DNA of 64,000 bases, taken from NCBI GenBank assembly GCA_023055355.1, contig JALJCS010000001.1, positions 24,551,881 through 24,615,880 of the forward strand. Direction: 5' to 3'. The notes under the pieces were generated by a model. That model made no database searches. It had not been told where the DNA came from and was given only the letters and a program-made list of their open reading frames with translations. The DNA is from Agelaius tricolor. Taxonomy: Eukaryota; Chordata; Aves; Passeriformes; Icteridae. The position numbers were made by a program, and so were the translations under genes. Shown here piece by piece: positions 1 through 13,500 of this stretch (the stretch's first letter is position 1; each line of letters starts with the position of its first letter).

Positions 1-3000
1 CAGAGAGAGAGGCATTGTTTGGTTGTTGTTAGGCTGGTTTGGTCTTTTTAACATGAAATGTTAAATGAAAGTCCAAATCTTGATTTTTTTTTTAAACTAA
101 TTTTTTGCAGAGATTTCTATGAGCACTCCTTATTGTCTGTTCCAAGTATTACATATTTTGATGTTATGTGCACGTTACATTTCTTTTTAAGACAGGTACA
201 GTACAGATCTTTGTCCTTCCCAAATCAAACACACTTGCAACCTTTTAAACTGAGATGGATAGGCAAGTGAACAGACTTGTATTTTGATTTTTGTGTAAGA
301 CAGAGTTCAGCAAGGCACACTGCTGCACTGAAGTGATACTGAACTGTTCCTATTCTTCCTGAAGTCATCATGCCTTGCAAGCTGTCAGAGCACAAACTGA
401 GTCTTTTTGACTTGGGCTTCTTACAGTGGAAGAAAAAAGTTACATTATTTCATAGTCAGACTCTGGCTTGGCATCATCTCCCAGGAAGGGAGTACCAATG
501 TACCAATTAAAAGAAAAAACTGGTTGTTCATAGCTTTAGAAAGGTGAGAGGAGCACATATTAAATCTACTAGCATTTTTGTTCTGTGTTTCACTTATACT
601 CATGGTTGATAACTTGATGATAAAATAATGCCTGGTGCATGTAAGAAAACTGCGAATATTTTTGTGTGTTTAATTTGCCAGCTAGAATTTTTTTTTACCT
701 AACCTCATGCCTAAAGACCATTTGAAGTTTGGTTTTTAGAAACTGCTGAGCATGTGCAACACCCTTAAAATTTCCTGAAAAATGAAATGCTAAATATTTT
801 TAGAGAGTTTCCTCCAAGATGAAGATGCAGTCTGCACTAAATTCATTAGGTGTAATATCAGGCTACAAAACCAAGTTTACCTTCTAGTAAAAACCTTGCT
901 GAGCTCTTGTATATTTGATTACCACGTTGAACCTTTCCATCTTAAAATTATAAACATTAAGTTGAATGAATGTTTCTGTCTTCATTAAACACAGCAGAAT
1001 ATACAGGCCTAAGAGTACTTTAAATGGGTAAAAGCAAAACAATGCCAGGCTGTTTCTTCAGAGTTTTTAGATGTTTTTGAACTTCCATTAAAGCACAGTC
1101 AAGGCATGTTGCATGGCCAAAGCATTCGGTCTGTTACTTGCTTTTGGTTGACTTTTTTTTTTTCACTCTCCTGGAGCATTTAGTGTTATGCTTTAAGTTT
1201 GGCACATTCAGTTTAAATTCTTATTTTTAATTTACTTGAGGCAATGAGTTTATACTGCGTTCAAGAAGTTTATGACGATGACCTTGGAGTTTTTTGGGAT
1301 TTTTTTTTTTTTGCCTTCAGTAAAAAGAGTTTTTAAGCAGTTATATTTTCACCATTATATTTTAGTGCGTTCTGAAATTGTATAGTTCAATGATGGGTTA
1401 GAGATATACAAATGAAACTGAGTTGAAATGAGATCTGGTAAGTGTATAAGTGGATGAGAAATAAATGGAGTTGAGTCAAGATAAACAAAACAGTTTTAAA
1501 ATTACTGCCTATGCTGCAGCATCATGCAGTGCTTTCTGTGCCAGAAAATCTGGTCCAAGGGAGTTATTTCCCAAGGAATGAGGGCTGTATCATATATCTC
1601 GATTAACAAAAGAAAAAATAATCTCAAACCCATAACAAATATTTTAATAATTTGATTAATAGCCTAAAAATCTTAAAGCAAATATTAAATGAGACTAATC
1701 TGTTTAGAACTCAGTAAACCCAAACCTTGAGTGTCTCTGTTCTAGTGCTGCTCAGCTTTCAGCACAGAGGTAAGACAGGGACAAGGAATGGAGCACTAAG
1801 AAAGCTGGGTTTGTTGGTTAAAGTTGAGATACCAAAAGAAAACTGACTTTTGTCCCTTTTTCTCTATTCTTGTCTGTTGTTTTACAGTGGTGTGTTTTTT
1901 ATCAGGTCAAACATCATGCTTTTGCTGGGTTTTTCACATATCACTTTCCATGATAAATATTCCAGTATCATTTCCCCTTTTGGGCTGTCTGCACAGGGTC
2001 TACTGTAGGTTTTGTTTCCACTTCCATAAATACCTGCTGTGGACCTGCTCATCAGTTGTTTGGCAGTACTAATTCTTTCTGTGGATCCTGCTTGCTGAAA
2101 AAGCACAGCTGGAAAACTAAAAAAGTTTTTTTTGAGGCACTTTTCAGATCCTTTTGCCATGCTTCCAGTGGTACTGTTTGCAGGGAATTAGATCTTTCTG
2201 TGACTAATCATGTAGAATATCTTGAGTACTAAGCATATGAATAATCAAAGGTGCTGTGGAAAAAAAAGACTAACAAGATTCTAAGAAAAATGCTAATATT
2301 GGTAAGAAAACTGAAGGCCGAAGGGCAAGGTTAGTGTAAGGCAGAGCCACAAGGAAATAAATCAGGCAATAGAGGCCAATCAGGTGAACATTACCTGTTT
2401 TCCACTGGTTCTGTCTGTCTTGCAAACAGGTTATTTCGCAGTCCATGCCATGTGGGTTGGGGGTTTTCTATGTGTATTTTATTTGATTTCTTTCATGTGG
2501 CTCTCTAACCACAAGCTGGCTTAAGCCATTGGGACCAGGCTGCTTTCTAGATGCCTAGCTGTTGGACCCTGGATGAGCATGAGCTGGAATCTCATCCCCA
2601 CCCATGGAAAGCAATGTGTGATATTGTTCCTGGGGTTCATTTTACACCTTTGCTGGGGAATAAATGGTCCCAGGTTTAGCAATGTTCCGCTGAGTTCACT
2701 TTGAGACAGAGGCTGGAATTCCCTTGTTCATTTCCACATTGTTTGAACTTGCCATTAGGGATGGAAGCCTACCTGTGGCATATGTTCATGGTTCATATGT
2801 GCCTATGTGGCATATGTTCATGGCTGCGAGAGCAGAAGTTTGGAGCAAAGAAGTTAAATTCTGAGTACAGCTCCAATGTATTAAGCCATATTGACACCTT
2901 CTGTTTTCATGATCTGTGGGTATGAATACATATTTTTTTAAATGGTCATTGTCTCTGTGTTGCTAATGTTCAGTGTATTTAGGAGTTGGGTGGGCATCAG

Positions 3001-3773
3001 AGCCATTGCAAAATGCTCAGTTTCTGCACATATTGCACATCTTGCTGTCAGTGGCCATTTTGGTCTGTGTGCCAGTGAGTTTTTGTAAGCATCTTACATG
3101 TGCCTCATAAATAATAAACTGCAAGTTAAAAGTTATTGTTAAAGAATAAAAAATGGAATTAATTACCTTAGCTATAAATCATCCAAGCAAGAAATATAAA
3201 ATAAAGTGGTAGTTTATGAACCATCAATTCTAGTGAATGGTTGGTTATTCCTTCTTTCTTCAATAAAATTATTCATAGAAATGAAAAGGATTGAGAGAAA
3301 AATACCAAGCTAGAATAGAATTTGTGTTTGCAATGAGTACAGAAATGTTTTCCACTTACATCTGCTATTTCTTTTTTTTTTAACTTTGTTTTATAAAAAT
3401 AGAAAGATCAGTTTTTATCTCAAAACTTATCTCCAAAATAGGGAAGTAGAATGAAATTCAGCTTAAGGCTTAATAATGATGCAGTCTTATTTTCTGTTTG
3501 GTAGCATGTTTGTTGTCCAGTAGATGTTTTGGTGATTATTACAGTGTTCAGGAAAGGGGGAAAAATTGAATGGTATTTAGAATCTTTCATATATTGTTCA
3601 CTGAAACTTGTCTTGCTTTGTGAACCAGAAAAGTGTTCCATTAAAAACAGTTGTGCTCTATGCTGCCCTAGAGGGGCTACCATAAGATGATGAAGGCAGG
3701 CAGCAGTTATGGCTCTTTTACTTGTTCTTTTGTTTAGTGGAAGTGATGCTTACTGGAATTCTCCTCTCTCTAG
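1..3773 (+). other. EML4: EML4 intron (3' part), upstream of the first exon in the window
   Basis: No exon is visible here. The segment ends in a pyrimidine-rich tract and AG at 3772-3773, the acceptor of the first coding exon. The preceding EML4 exon, which in human encodes the region around EPGHCADFHPSG, was looked for and not seen, so the whole stretch is read as intron. It is AT-rich with several poly-T runs, for example near 1287-1312. It contains an exact 18-bp direct repeat at 2774-2791 and 2806-2823. Open frames of 60-90 codons occur on both strands but have no recognisable product. Confidence 0.8.
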
Positions 3774-3862
3774 GTGGTTTGTTTTGGATGCAGAAACGAG
3801 GGATCTGGTTTCAATACACACTGATGGCAACGAACAGCTTTCAGTGATGCGCTACTCAGTAG
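3774..3862 (+). CDS. EML4: EML4 coding exon (human exon 18 equivalent), WD-propeller region
   Basis: EML4 binds and stabilises microtubules in interphase and on the mitotic spindle. Known family architecture is an N-terminal trimerising coiled coil, a basic linker, a HELP motif and two tandem atypical beta-propellers (the TAPE domain). This 89-nt exon reads WFVLDAETRDLVSIH, then TDGNEQLSVMRYSV, matching a strand cluster of the second propeller in human EML4 almost residue for residue as I recall it. The first base completes an Arg codon split by the upstream intron. The last base starts the Asp codon finished in the next exon. The donor is GT at 3863-3864 and the acceptor AG at 3772-3773. An ATG upstream at 3709 is in the same open frame but lies in the intron and is not a start. 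A Val stands where I recall human Ile just before the donor. Confidence 0.95.
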
Positions 3863-5038
3863 GTAGGCAGACTTGGACAGACAGAATAATTCTGATAAAC
3901 CAGATGGATGTTCTGTTGAATGGTGTTAAAACTAGTCCCCAGACATTAGAAAAGGCACAGCTTTGAAAAAATTGTTTCAAATGCTTAATGTGTAACTGAG
4001 GATCTGCTTACAGATATGTTTGTGTGTACTAAATCCTGGAATTTTGTAACTGCAAACATCACTATCACCTTATTACCCTTTTCTTCATGTTCAACTGTGC
4101 TGTCATAGTAAATGCTAGCTTTGGTCCTCCAAAAAGAGTTCACAAATAGTTGACAGGTTAACAGAAAAGTCTGTAAAATATTTCTTAATATTTCAGTGAT
4201 ATTTTAATATCCTTTTTAGTTAGTTTTCAAGTTCATTAATGCAAGCCTGTAAAACTAAGCTCGTGTCTGTCTGGAAGTCAGAGCTGTTTGTGAAGTGTTT
4301 ATTTACTCTGGGATTTCATGGAGTCCAAACCAGTGTTGAGTCTCTTCTTCAGACATGATATGACAAATAGTCAGAGGCTGACTCCTCTCTGTTAAAACAG
4401 GATGGAAGAACACGCTTGTAAATCTTTTTTTTTTGTTTGCTTTCGGCTCACATGCAATGTCAGTGAGCAAAACGTTCCTCTGATGCTGCCACATGTGCCA
4501 AGCACAGCAATTTATTTTAAATCACTGATGTTCATTGACACTTAGAGGTGTTTGATTGTGATTTGTGGCAGCTCTTGTCCACATATATTTTTTTGAAGGG
4601 AGACAAGACAGAATAATGTCCATAATTTTTGAAAATTCCACATCTTTGTATGTTTAGTGTTGATTTATTTGCAGTCCTCACCTCCAAAGTTTAGCTATCC
4701 GTAGACTAAATACTCTTCTGCATTTTTGTGGTGCATAAAACTCAAGTCTGCCTGCTGTCAACAGCTTTCACAAATCTGGTGCAGTCTGAGGGTTTATATC
4801 CTGTCCATTGAACACTTATTCTAAAAAAAGCAGAAGTGAATGAACTTGTCCAAAAAACATAGCCACAAAGTAAACAGATACAGCTGAAAAGAAACATAGT
4901 GTAAACTGTTATAAATCCTTCAGTACAATTCATATGGAGTAGTTTAACTGAGACTATTGTCTTAGCAATAAACCTGAAATAATTAAAATTCACAAAACAA
5001 ACATTCTATTTATTTATATCAAATATTCTGTGTTGCAG
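3863..5038 (+). other. EML4: EML4 intron, 1,176 bp
   Basis: This GT-AG intron begins GTAGGC and ends TTGCAG. It splits an Asp codon after its first base. It is AT-rich and I see no repeat family or embedded gene in it. Confidence 0.9.
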
Positions 5039-5136
5039 ATGGCACCTTACTTGCAGTTGGATCCCACGACAACTTTATTTACCTCTACGTAGTAACAGAA
5101 AATGGAAGAAAGTATAGCAGATATGGAAAATGCACT
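5039..5136 (+). CDS. EML4: EML4 coding exon (human exon 19 equivalent), WD-propeller region
   Basis: This 98-nt exon completes the split Asp codon and reads DGTLLAVGSHDNFIYLY, then VVTENGRKYSRYGKCT. The GSHDN...IYLY pattern is typical of a WD-type blade. The sequence matches human EML4 except for conservative changes that I recall as Thr for Ser before ENG and Lys for Arg before the Cys. It ends on a full codon, with donor GTAAGT starting at 5137. Adjacent exons join in frame: the next begins with GGA for the Gly of GHSSYI. Confidence 0.96.
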
Positions 5137-8100
5137 GTAAGTTTTGGAGCATGAATAATCAATTACATGATTATTACATCTTGTACATGCATTTTGATGT
5201 TATACATACATTTAGATGTTAAGCAGTGAAACTCTTTCTAGATTCATGTTTTTCTCTTTTGGTTATATGTTTTATAGTGTTTTTTCAGCATTTGGTTGAT
5301 TTTAAACTTCAGTCTCTCATGGCTACTGCATCTCTTATTGTGCAGTGATCACTTTTGCATCAGATATGACTAATTTATCAGATTATTGCCTTCTTTCTCT
5401 GAAATGGGAAATTAGCAGTAAGATAGAGAAATGCCTTGTACCTATACACTGAAACTTGTTCAAGGAAAATATTACATTTGTTTGGGGATTTTTTCCTGCT
5501 ATTGGTGAAGTATTTCTTGAACCAACATAATATTAGGGTAGTGTAATTCCATTAGAATGTGTAGTCTCGGGGGCTGAAAATATACACTGTTTTCAGTTGT
5601 AATTGTTACTACAAAATTTGAACTTGAGGGTAAATAGATATAAATGTAGCATGGATAGTGGAGCCTGTTCTTATTGTTACTTTGGATGAGGTTGTCCCAG
5701 TGCTGAAAAACAGACTATTTTTCTGTAAGTGTTTAGTTATATAATATTCTGGCCTTAACTTCAGCTATCTTTCAAGGTTAGTGAAAATATTTACATTAAG
5801 AACAAGTGAAACTTAATGAGATTTGCAAATTATGTCATAAGAATAGTTTCACCTTTGAAATGTGACACACACATGTGTGTGCACTGGGTCAGAGCAGCCT
5901 GTGTGCAGCTGTGGTGGGGGTACAGGGCTGCCAGGGCAGGCAGCAGCACTGGGTTTGCCCCATGCCTGCAGAGCCCACAAGGGAGCTCAGAGCAGGACCC
6001 CAGTGGAGCTGGTGGAGATGGCAGTGGATGTCTGCACCTTAGTACAGCATCGCACCTCAACACTTATTTTTTAACCATAGAGTATAAAATCACTCAGAGA
6101 TGGCTAATCCTAACCTACATAATATTTAGTTTTCTACATATTTCAAGGCCTTTGTGAGCTCTTTGAAGATATTTAAGATCATTTATTTCTATGCATTATG
6201 TATGTGGAGACAGCATATTGCAATTTAATCCAACATCTGGATGTCCCTCTATCCAGCTGCCTAGGCAGGAAAGAGGTTTGTAAAAATTGGTGTGGGAGAA
6301 TTGAACATTGTTACACCCAGGCAGAAGTGTCAAAGCTTCAAAGCAGACTTCTGTTCTGCTTTTCCATTCAGTGTGAGTGACTGCATGTAGAATACCAAAT
6401 CAGCAGCACGGTTTGTGTCAGGGCTGAGCTCCCTGCCCCTCCCAGCCGGTGCAGAAGGCAGCGATGTGGAGCTGTCGGCCAGAGCTCGCTGTGAGGCTGC
6501 AGATCCAATTTCACTTGCCCTGCGCCTCCCCTGTGCTCCCTGCCAGGCCCGTACCAGCTTGATGCTAAGCAGGGAGACACCCAGGCATGCTCAGGACCCG
6601 GAGCACTCTCCTGGCACTGCATCCTTCTGGCATTCTGTCATTCGGTAGCCTCACGGGTGACCTCCAAATAGTATGACTCAGTCCTCCTGGTAGTTAACTT
6701 CTGGTTGTTTCTTCCAGCTTGAATACATTATTTGAATTCTTTCAGAAGGATTTTATCTACTGAACCAGAATTAGCTGGTTCATAAGGGCTGTATGCCTGC
6801 TGTTAGGTTTAAATCCCCTCTCGGTCACAGCCAGGCGTTCTGCTGCTGCTAGAGAGGCAAGTCTCTAGACCTGTGGGTCTGTTTCCACAGCAAGGGATAG
6901 TGTTGGCTGTGATCAGAACCTCAGATGAGCCAAAGCAACCATTTTGACTAGTGCAGCTGTTTTTTGAGGGCTCCAGCTATGCAGTCAGCAGTGTGAAGGT
7001 GTGGGCTGGGGCTGAGCTTCCAGCGTGTCAGCAATTCCCGGGTAGCTGCTGCTGTCTCCGTTTGCCTTACATCAGAGACACCTTAGCAAAATAGGAGTCA
7101 GTGCTGGGCATTTACTCAGAGGGTTGTAGGGTGAAAGCCACACAGACAGCCACTCTGAAGTATTTGGTACACTGAAGTGATTAGTGTGCCTGTCCTAGAG
7201 GCTGTGGGCATTTTGAACCTTGAAGTCTGAAACAGATAAACACTGCCAATGGAGGAAGGAGTTTCCATTTAGTCAGATAGTTTTCGTAGCTGGTAGTAAT
7301 ATGAATCATTTATTGTATATAAAGGTACAGAGAAGGAGAGAGTAAAATGTTGCCTTATTGGTGGCCAGCTACAAAAGAAAGATTTTAATAGAAAACGGGA
7401 TCCTCCTATTGCAAATATGATAACAATGTTGTGCTCCAGTTCGTCATTTGGTGATCACTTGCCTGAAGGGATTTTGCAGCCTGGAGCCCCCTGGCCAATT
7501 GCTTTGTTCCCTCCCCCCACCAACCCCAGGAATTTTAACAGCTGCCAAATGTCTGTCAGGATTTTGTAAATGACTGACCGATTCTTTTCCATGTTGGAGT
7601 TCGATTGCAAATTGGAAGACTTGGAAAAGAAGGGAGGGAGAAAAAAATCCTAGCCAATTGTGCCCTTTTTTTTTAGTACCAGGTTTGCACGGCAGTATCA
7701 TATGTCTCACCCATGACTGCAAAGCAGTTGTGTCAATACACAGTTCCTCTGCTTGAGGCAGAGACTCCTGCATAAGTAAACAAATCATAAAGGCCAACTT
7801 TTCTCCTAAATATTTTTGCAGTCTCTCACAAAGGACCTGGGAACAGGGAGATGGGACACGGGTGTATTTCTACATGTTATTCTGGAAGCAATCAGGATCT
7901 CTTAGAGTTCTCTGTGGAAGAAGCTGGTGTGGTGGGTGGTACAGCAGCCAGTGCAGAGCTTCTGCATGGCCCTGGTGTGGCTGCTGCAGGCTGTGCCAAG
8001 AGACCCTCTGGGGGCTTCAGGACATCTTGTTCATAATGCCCACTGAGGGAGGGACATGGATTGACATCTGTCAGTCAAGAATGTGGCAGTTTGTTTCCTG

Positions 8101-9145
8101 GCAGAATGACTTTGAAAGGGAGAAAATAGATGGTCTTACAAGGGGAAAAGGAGCACTAAGAACAAATAGAAGGGTGGAAGAGGAAGAGTGACATGGATGT
8201 CACTTTTATTAATTTCCTGCCCATGATTCCTACCTTATATAAATTTGTGGCTTCTCTGGAACCTTTCATAGCTTTATTATTACTGTTATTATTACTCTTA
8301 GTTTCCTCAAAAGAAGTTTGTGCACAGAAAAAATACTCTGTCCTGCAGCATCTTCCTCAAAGATCTTCCTGGTCTTCTTCCTCAAAACCAAAGCCAGGTC
8401 CTTAACCCTCAGTGTGCTCTTAATGGTGATTACTAAGCAACTAGACCAAAGGGTTTTGATTGTTAATGAAGGTGACCCAGTGCACCTTTCAAAGCTGGTG
8501 CTAACATGGTGCAGTGCACAAAGCACAGCAGAGCCTTTCAACAAGCTTAGAAGTGTATTCTTCTAACACCAGTCCATGATCCTGTGCTTCTGCATGGTGG
8601 TTGTTAACCAAGGTATCCTAAGTTTTTAGGATGTGCAAGGGTTATTTGCATGAGTGTGCATTTAATGGAGGTTATTTTAAATGGACAGAGAAATAAAGAA
8701 ATCCTATCTGTCACTTTTTTGTTAGGATCTAAAACTGATCCTGTGCAAGTTACTTGCTTTTCACAATCAGTAGCAATGTGTATGTTCCTAATTCCAGTAT
8801 AAACTGGGGCTCATCCATATTTCAGCATCATGCCTTCTAGGAGTAAATCATTCTGGAGTCCAAGAGGGCCAGGCTTTACAAGGGACAGCTGGAGAGGCAC
8901 GATGCCCAGCCTGTGTTTGTTTAGCTGTTGGGGAGTGTGGCAATGGGACTAAGGAGCCTCTAAAGGCACACAAGTGAACTGCAGCCGACCTGGGGCACGT
9001 GGGAAGGTTTTTGTTTTTTGGGGTTTTTTTTGTTGGTTTTTTTTTTTTAATTGGCTGTTAGCTCTCCCATCTGTGGGTGCAACTTCTGCTTCACTTTCAA
9101 TTAAAATCAGTTGTTTCACACTGGTGTTACTGCATTCTTCTTCAG
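5137..9145 (+). other. EML4: EML4 intron, 4,009 bp
   Basis: This GT-AG intron begins GTAAGT and ends TTCAG after a long T-rich tract at 9008-9050. Two GC-richer patches near 5.87-6.06 kb and 6.42-6.65 kb carry overlapping open frames on both strands; these look like composition effects, not exons. A small TTA-rich stretch lies near 8273-8300. No transposable element family was recognised. Confidence 0.85.
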
Positions 9146-9233
9146 GGACATTCCAGCTATATTACACACCTTGACTGGTCCCCAGACAACAAGTATATAA
9201 TGTCCAACTCAGGAGACTATGAAATACTATACT
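9146..9233 (+). CDS. EML4: EML4 coding exon (human exon 20 equivalent), WD-propeller region
   Basis: This 88-nt exon reads GHSSYITHLDWSPDN, then KYIMSNSGDYEILY. It is a classic WD-blade pattern: Gly-His near the start, an LDWSPDN turn, and an SxSGDYEILYW close that runs into the next exon. The match to human EML4 appears complete across these residues as I recall them. The final base T is the first base of the Trp codon finished in the next exon. The donor GTAAGT starts at 9234. In human EML4-ALK cancer rearrangements one well known breakpoint class falls in the intron after exon 20, which corresponds to the intron that follows here. Confidence 0.97.
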
Positions 9234-10495
9234 GTAAGTATGAAATTAAATACACTGGAAACAGAAATATGTATTAGCTGTCAGATTATTTAGAAAAGTG
9301 TGTTTGATCAGGACTGTACAAAATGCTTACTGACAAAGGGACTGATTTGAACTTGTGTAACCTGATATCTTGATGTTATTCAGAGCTGTGTGTTACCTAA
9401 TGGCAATGCCAAATATAGCTTACTTCTTTACAAGGTCATAAATCAGTTTAACAGTGTAGAATTTACAGAACAAGTGGCTCTACGACTTGATGTTGGCCAA
9501 AAGTTCTGTAGATTGAAAATAATATATACAGTTGTCTAATTAGTGTCAACAATACCAGTTATTTTGGGGGAATAAAATCAGTGGGCCGGTGCCACAGTTC
9601 TCTCCTGGGGTTTCTTGTTTGAAACATTATCTTGGCTGCTGGTGGTGAAAACTAAGAAAAGCAGTAATGCTACTTTAATGAGTTAGTGGTGATAATGTTT
9701 TTGTGTTTGTCTTTTTCTATGTGAAAACATGAATGTAGCACATAGTGGTTATGCCAGAAGTTCAACTTCAGTAGTGCATATAATTTTTTTTTTTAATTGG
9801 GGTTTTTTATTCCTGTCTTCCTATGGCTTTAACTGGGTCCAAGAGGATTGTTGGTTTTTTCCCTTTACAGGCAAGAATTACCAACAGTTTAAATGTTTGT
9901 CACTTTAACATATTTTTTCTGCCTGTCACAAGTTAGGTTTCAAATCTAGATAGTGCAGTCTGTCAAAAGGAAGTGTTGGTGCTTACAATTTCATGTATAG
10001 GGAAGAAAAGAACTGTGACCCATTATTACTGGCTTGGTGTATTGCAAGACAGTCTTTCCTTTTCTAGTTAAAAGTTGTCATGCAGTCTGAGGCTTCTCTG
10101 GCAGTAGTTACTCTCTGTTTTAAAAACACAGCTTCCTGAATGATTTACTGAATTCTAGCACATCAGTGGAGCTAGTAGGAAGAAGAAATTATTATATTAC
10201 AGACTACATTAAAGCATTTTGTAGAGTTAGTAGCAGGGTACTCAAGTTGCAGGGAAGTGGTTTTGAGGTTATGCTATCAGAAGAGGGAAATGAGAAGTAA
10301 ATGTGACTCATAAAAACCAAGTAAAGCTTCAAGTATCTGGAATTTTATAAAGGTGCTGGTCTGTCTTTGCCTCTACAATTTAATTCCAGATTGGATTTAA
10401 AGTGCATTTATTTACTGCATTAGCATCTCTTCAAAGAGCACCTATGGAAATAAAATTTTGCATTGCATAACTCATCATTCACTTTTTTTTTACAG
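9234..10495 (+). other. EML4: EML4 intron, 1,262 bp (human intron 20 equivalent)
   Basis: This GT-AG intron begins GTAAGT and ends TTTTACAG. It splits a Trp codon after its first base. It is AT-rich with poly-T runs near 9786 and 10484. No embedded gene or recognised repeat family. Confidence 0.9.
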
Positions 10496-10594
10496 GGGAC
10501 ATTCCAAGTGGCTGTAAGCTAATCAGGAATCGTTCTGACTGTAAGGATATAGATTGGACAACATACACTTGTGTGCTAGGCTTCCAAGTGTTTG
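10496..10594 (+). CDS. EML4: EML4 coding exon (human exon 21 equivalent), WD-propeller region
   Basis: This 99-nt exon completes the Trp codon and reads DIPSGCKLIRNRSDC, then KDIDWTTYTCVLGFQVF. It carries the DxxxGCKLI...DIDWxT pattern of the EMAP-like second propeller. A Ser replaces the Asn I recall in human DIPNGCKL. The last base begins the Gly codon completed in the next exon. The donor GTAAGC starts at 10595. Confidence 0.96.
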
Positions 10595-13500
10595 GTAAGC
10601 ACTCTTTAACTTGCTTCTAAGCTACTAACACCGTGCTTTTGTGTTTTTGTTTGCTTCCATTTCTCATTGAAAGTACACTGTTAATGATTATTAAGGGATG
10701 GTGCTGAGATCACACCCCAAAGTGACTGACCACAGTATTTGTCTGTGCTAAAGTGCACCAAGTGTCCTATAGACAATGTACAATTGATTTCTATTTAGTT
10801 CTTGAAGTAGTAGTTCTTTGACTCTCCCACTATAATTTCAGGCCACCAATTATGGAGGCATTGAATCAACAGGCTTATATTTTAAAGTGCTCATATGGCA
10901 CATGTGCATTCTCCTTCGTTTACCTTGTTTTGGGACAGGAACAAGAGTGTTACAAGTGTAGGTTATAGTTCATAAATGAAAATTATGACAGCACTTTGAT
11001 ACCTGTAGCCAAAGGTGAGTAATAATACTCTGTGTGTAAAGAATAAAATGCTTTAAAGCAGGAACAGATTTCTACCTACTAGTTTATTTTTAAAATATAC
11101 AAAAACAATTTTAAAAATCTGACAGATCTGCTTTTAATAGTGCCATTTTAGACTGTGGCAAAACAGTTCAAGTTGCTTTTTCTGTAGGCAGCTCTGTTGG
11201 CCATAAATGAGGAGCCCCTCTGTGAGGGGTATAAAAGTAAGGTTCAGCCTCCCAGTGAAGTTCTGGGACCAGGGTTGGGAACATCTCTCTTCCACCACTG
11301 AGATCAGGCACCTCCTTCTGTTCTGGTTGAAATAACAAAAGCAAATAAATCAGCAAATTCTTTAGAGGTGAGGATTAGATCTACATATCTTCTCTTCACA
11401 GCTACTAGGAAGTCAACTTTGAATACCAGTTTACATGCAGGATAGAAGAAAATCAGTGAAGTGTGAATCCTTTCTGTAGCTTCTGACACATCTCATGTGT
11501 ATTTAAGGGCTGTCATGTGCTTAACAAGCAGGTAGCCTCAAAGGATTGAGGTTGGTGTGAGGGCTAACACTGACACACTTGTGTGGCATATTGGTTGGGT
11601 GGGGGCATTTGGTGTTTAATAACCAGGCATGATTTCCTTTTTGGATACCAAAGATCTGAGACAAAATAGGAAAGATAAAGGGGTCAGAGAAGGAAGCTGA
11701 CTAATTGATTTCTGATTTCTTTGGAGCTTGATATTTAATAGAAATAAAAAGGAGCATGCTCTTTCTGGAGCTAAATATTGTTGCTTATTGCTAGTTGGAT
11801 GAAAATATTGGCTTCCATTTGGCTGAGAACTGTGAACCAGACTGTGTATTTGCAGGTGTTTTTAATTCAGTCTGTCTCAGTGAAGTAAAGCATCTCCTGA
11901 TGCTCTGATCATGTAAGCCCGGGCTAACAGGGAATTGGACCACAGCAGTCATTTCCTCGCTCACTTTGCTACTGTGACTGCAATGATAGTGCAGCACAAA
12001 AACCTTTTTTAAAACAGTATCAGAAGATTCAGGAGAGGCCAGAAAGTGAAAAGCAAAACTCTGATGCTAATATTTCACCAGGAACAAGGAGAACACTTTG
12101 TAAGGACTACATTTTCTATGTAGAATAGGCTTGGAGCTGAAACATTTTACATTTTTTGCAGAGTACTTAAATCTACCAGAAACATGGAGGTAGCAGACTG
12201 TGTTACTACTGAACTTTTACCACTACATTTGGTAGTAGAGCAGACAGAATTAGGGCAGCAGCTCTCTGAATCCCAGGGCTTTCCCAGAAGTGTCCTTTAC
12301 TCCTGACCTAAGGAGGTGGGATGTGGGAGTGCAGAGAGAGTTTGATTTCACATCTAGACCACTGGCTTTGTCTTTTTGACAGCTGTTAGATAGAAGCTGT
12401 TATTAGTGACTGGGGCCAAGCTGGGCAGGAGCAGCTCCCATAACCACTGTTTTGAGAAACCATTTTACTTACTGGTTTTGGAAGTGGATAAGTCTCCTGA
12501 TCCTGTCTGCATTTTCTTTTGGATTAATACAAACTTCAACCACTCTGAATTAAGTTTATTTAGTTTCAACTACTCTCAAAATCTTCATTGTGCCAGAGAA
12601 CCTGGGCGTGATATAGATAAAGCAGATAATGTGATGGTGTTCCAGAGCACAACAGAATATATTTAAACTTCCTAGCCAAGACTCATCATGCTCTAATTTT
12701 ATACTGTCTGCTAGTCTGACACCCTTTGCAGAATCTTTAAGTTATGGTTTGACCTCAAACAAAGGCAAGTATTTTCCCATTAAATCAGACAGTGCAGCTA
12801 AGCCAACGTATCAGATATTTGCTAATCTGGCTTTGACCCAAGGGTCAGCTGGCTCAGGGATCCAAGCAAGCCAGGGGCTGCTCACTGATGCTTAGGAGAG
12901 AGGGTTAAGTTTGTGGGATTTGGGCTTTGGGAGTGTGTTTTACAGTTCAGCTCTGTAGGTAGTGTGCCATAGGGTCAGGCATCACAGTGCTGTCAGCAGG
13001 AGGAGGAGGAGGATGGAAACGTGTGGTGTGGATGAGAACAGCATCACTCCCTTTGGCAGTGCTGTTACTGTTGGCTCAGCAGTGTCATCACTCTGCACCC
13101 CGAACTCTTGAAGTCACTCTGGGCTTTGCACATTTCCCACAGTTTTGCCTGAACAGATTCTTTTGAGAGGCTTACTGCTGTCAAGCAGAATTTGTTAAAA
13201 TTGATGTGAAGTGCTGCTGTTGTGCCTTATATAAAGTCCTGTTACTTTGGGGGTTTTGTTATTTTTACAGTTATTAAGAATTTTTACAGTTATCTTAAGA
13301 ATTCAAGGCTCAACCATATTAATGTCTTGGATTTTTTCATGCTTGCCTGATGCATTATTTGCAAAAGCAAATCCTGCTGTCTTATGACGAAGCAGCCTTA
13401 CCTTTGGAGCAGCTAAAAGACTTGGCAAACATAAAAGATGTTTAATAAAAGCTTCAATCTTGAATATTAGTTCCTTTTAATCTTAAATGAAAAAGAAGAG

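Noticed and set aside
3709..3966. 85-codon frame starting with ATG over the first EML4 exon
   Set aside because: Only 3774-3862 is exon; the start lies in the intron before the acceptor and the end runs past a clear splice donor.
5816..6157. Overlapping frames in a GC-rich patch of an EML4 intron
   Set aside because: Frames on both strands open together, no homology, and the EML4 exons on both sides join in frame without it.
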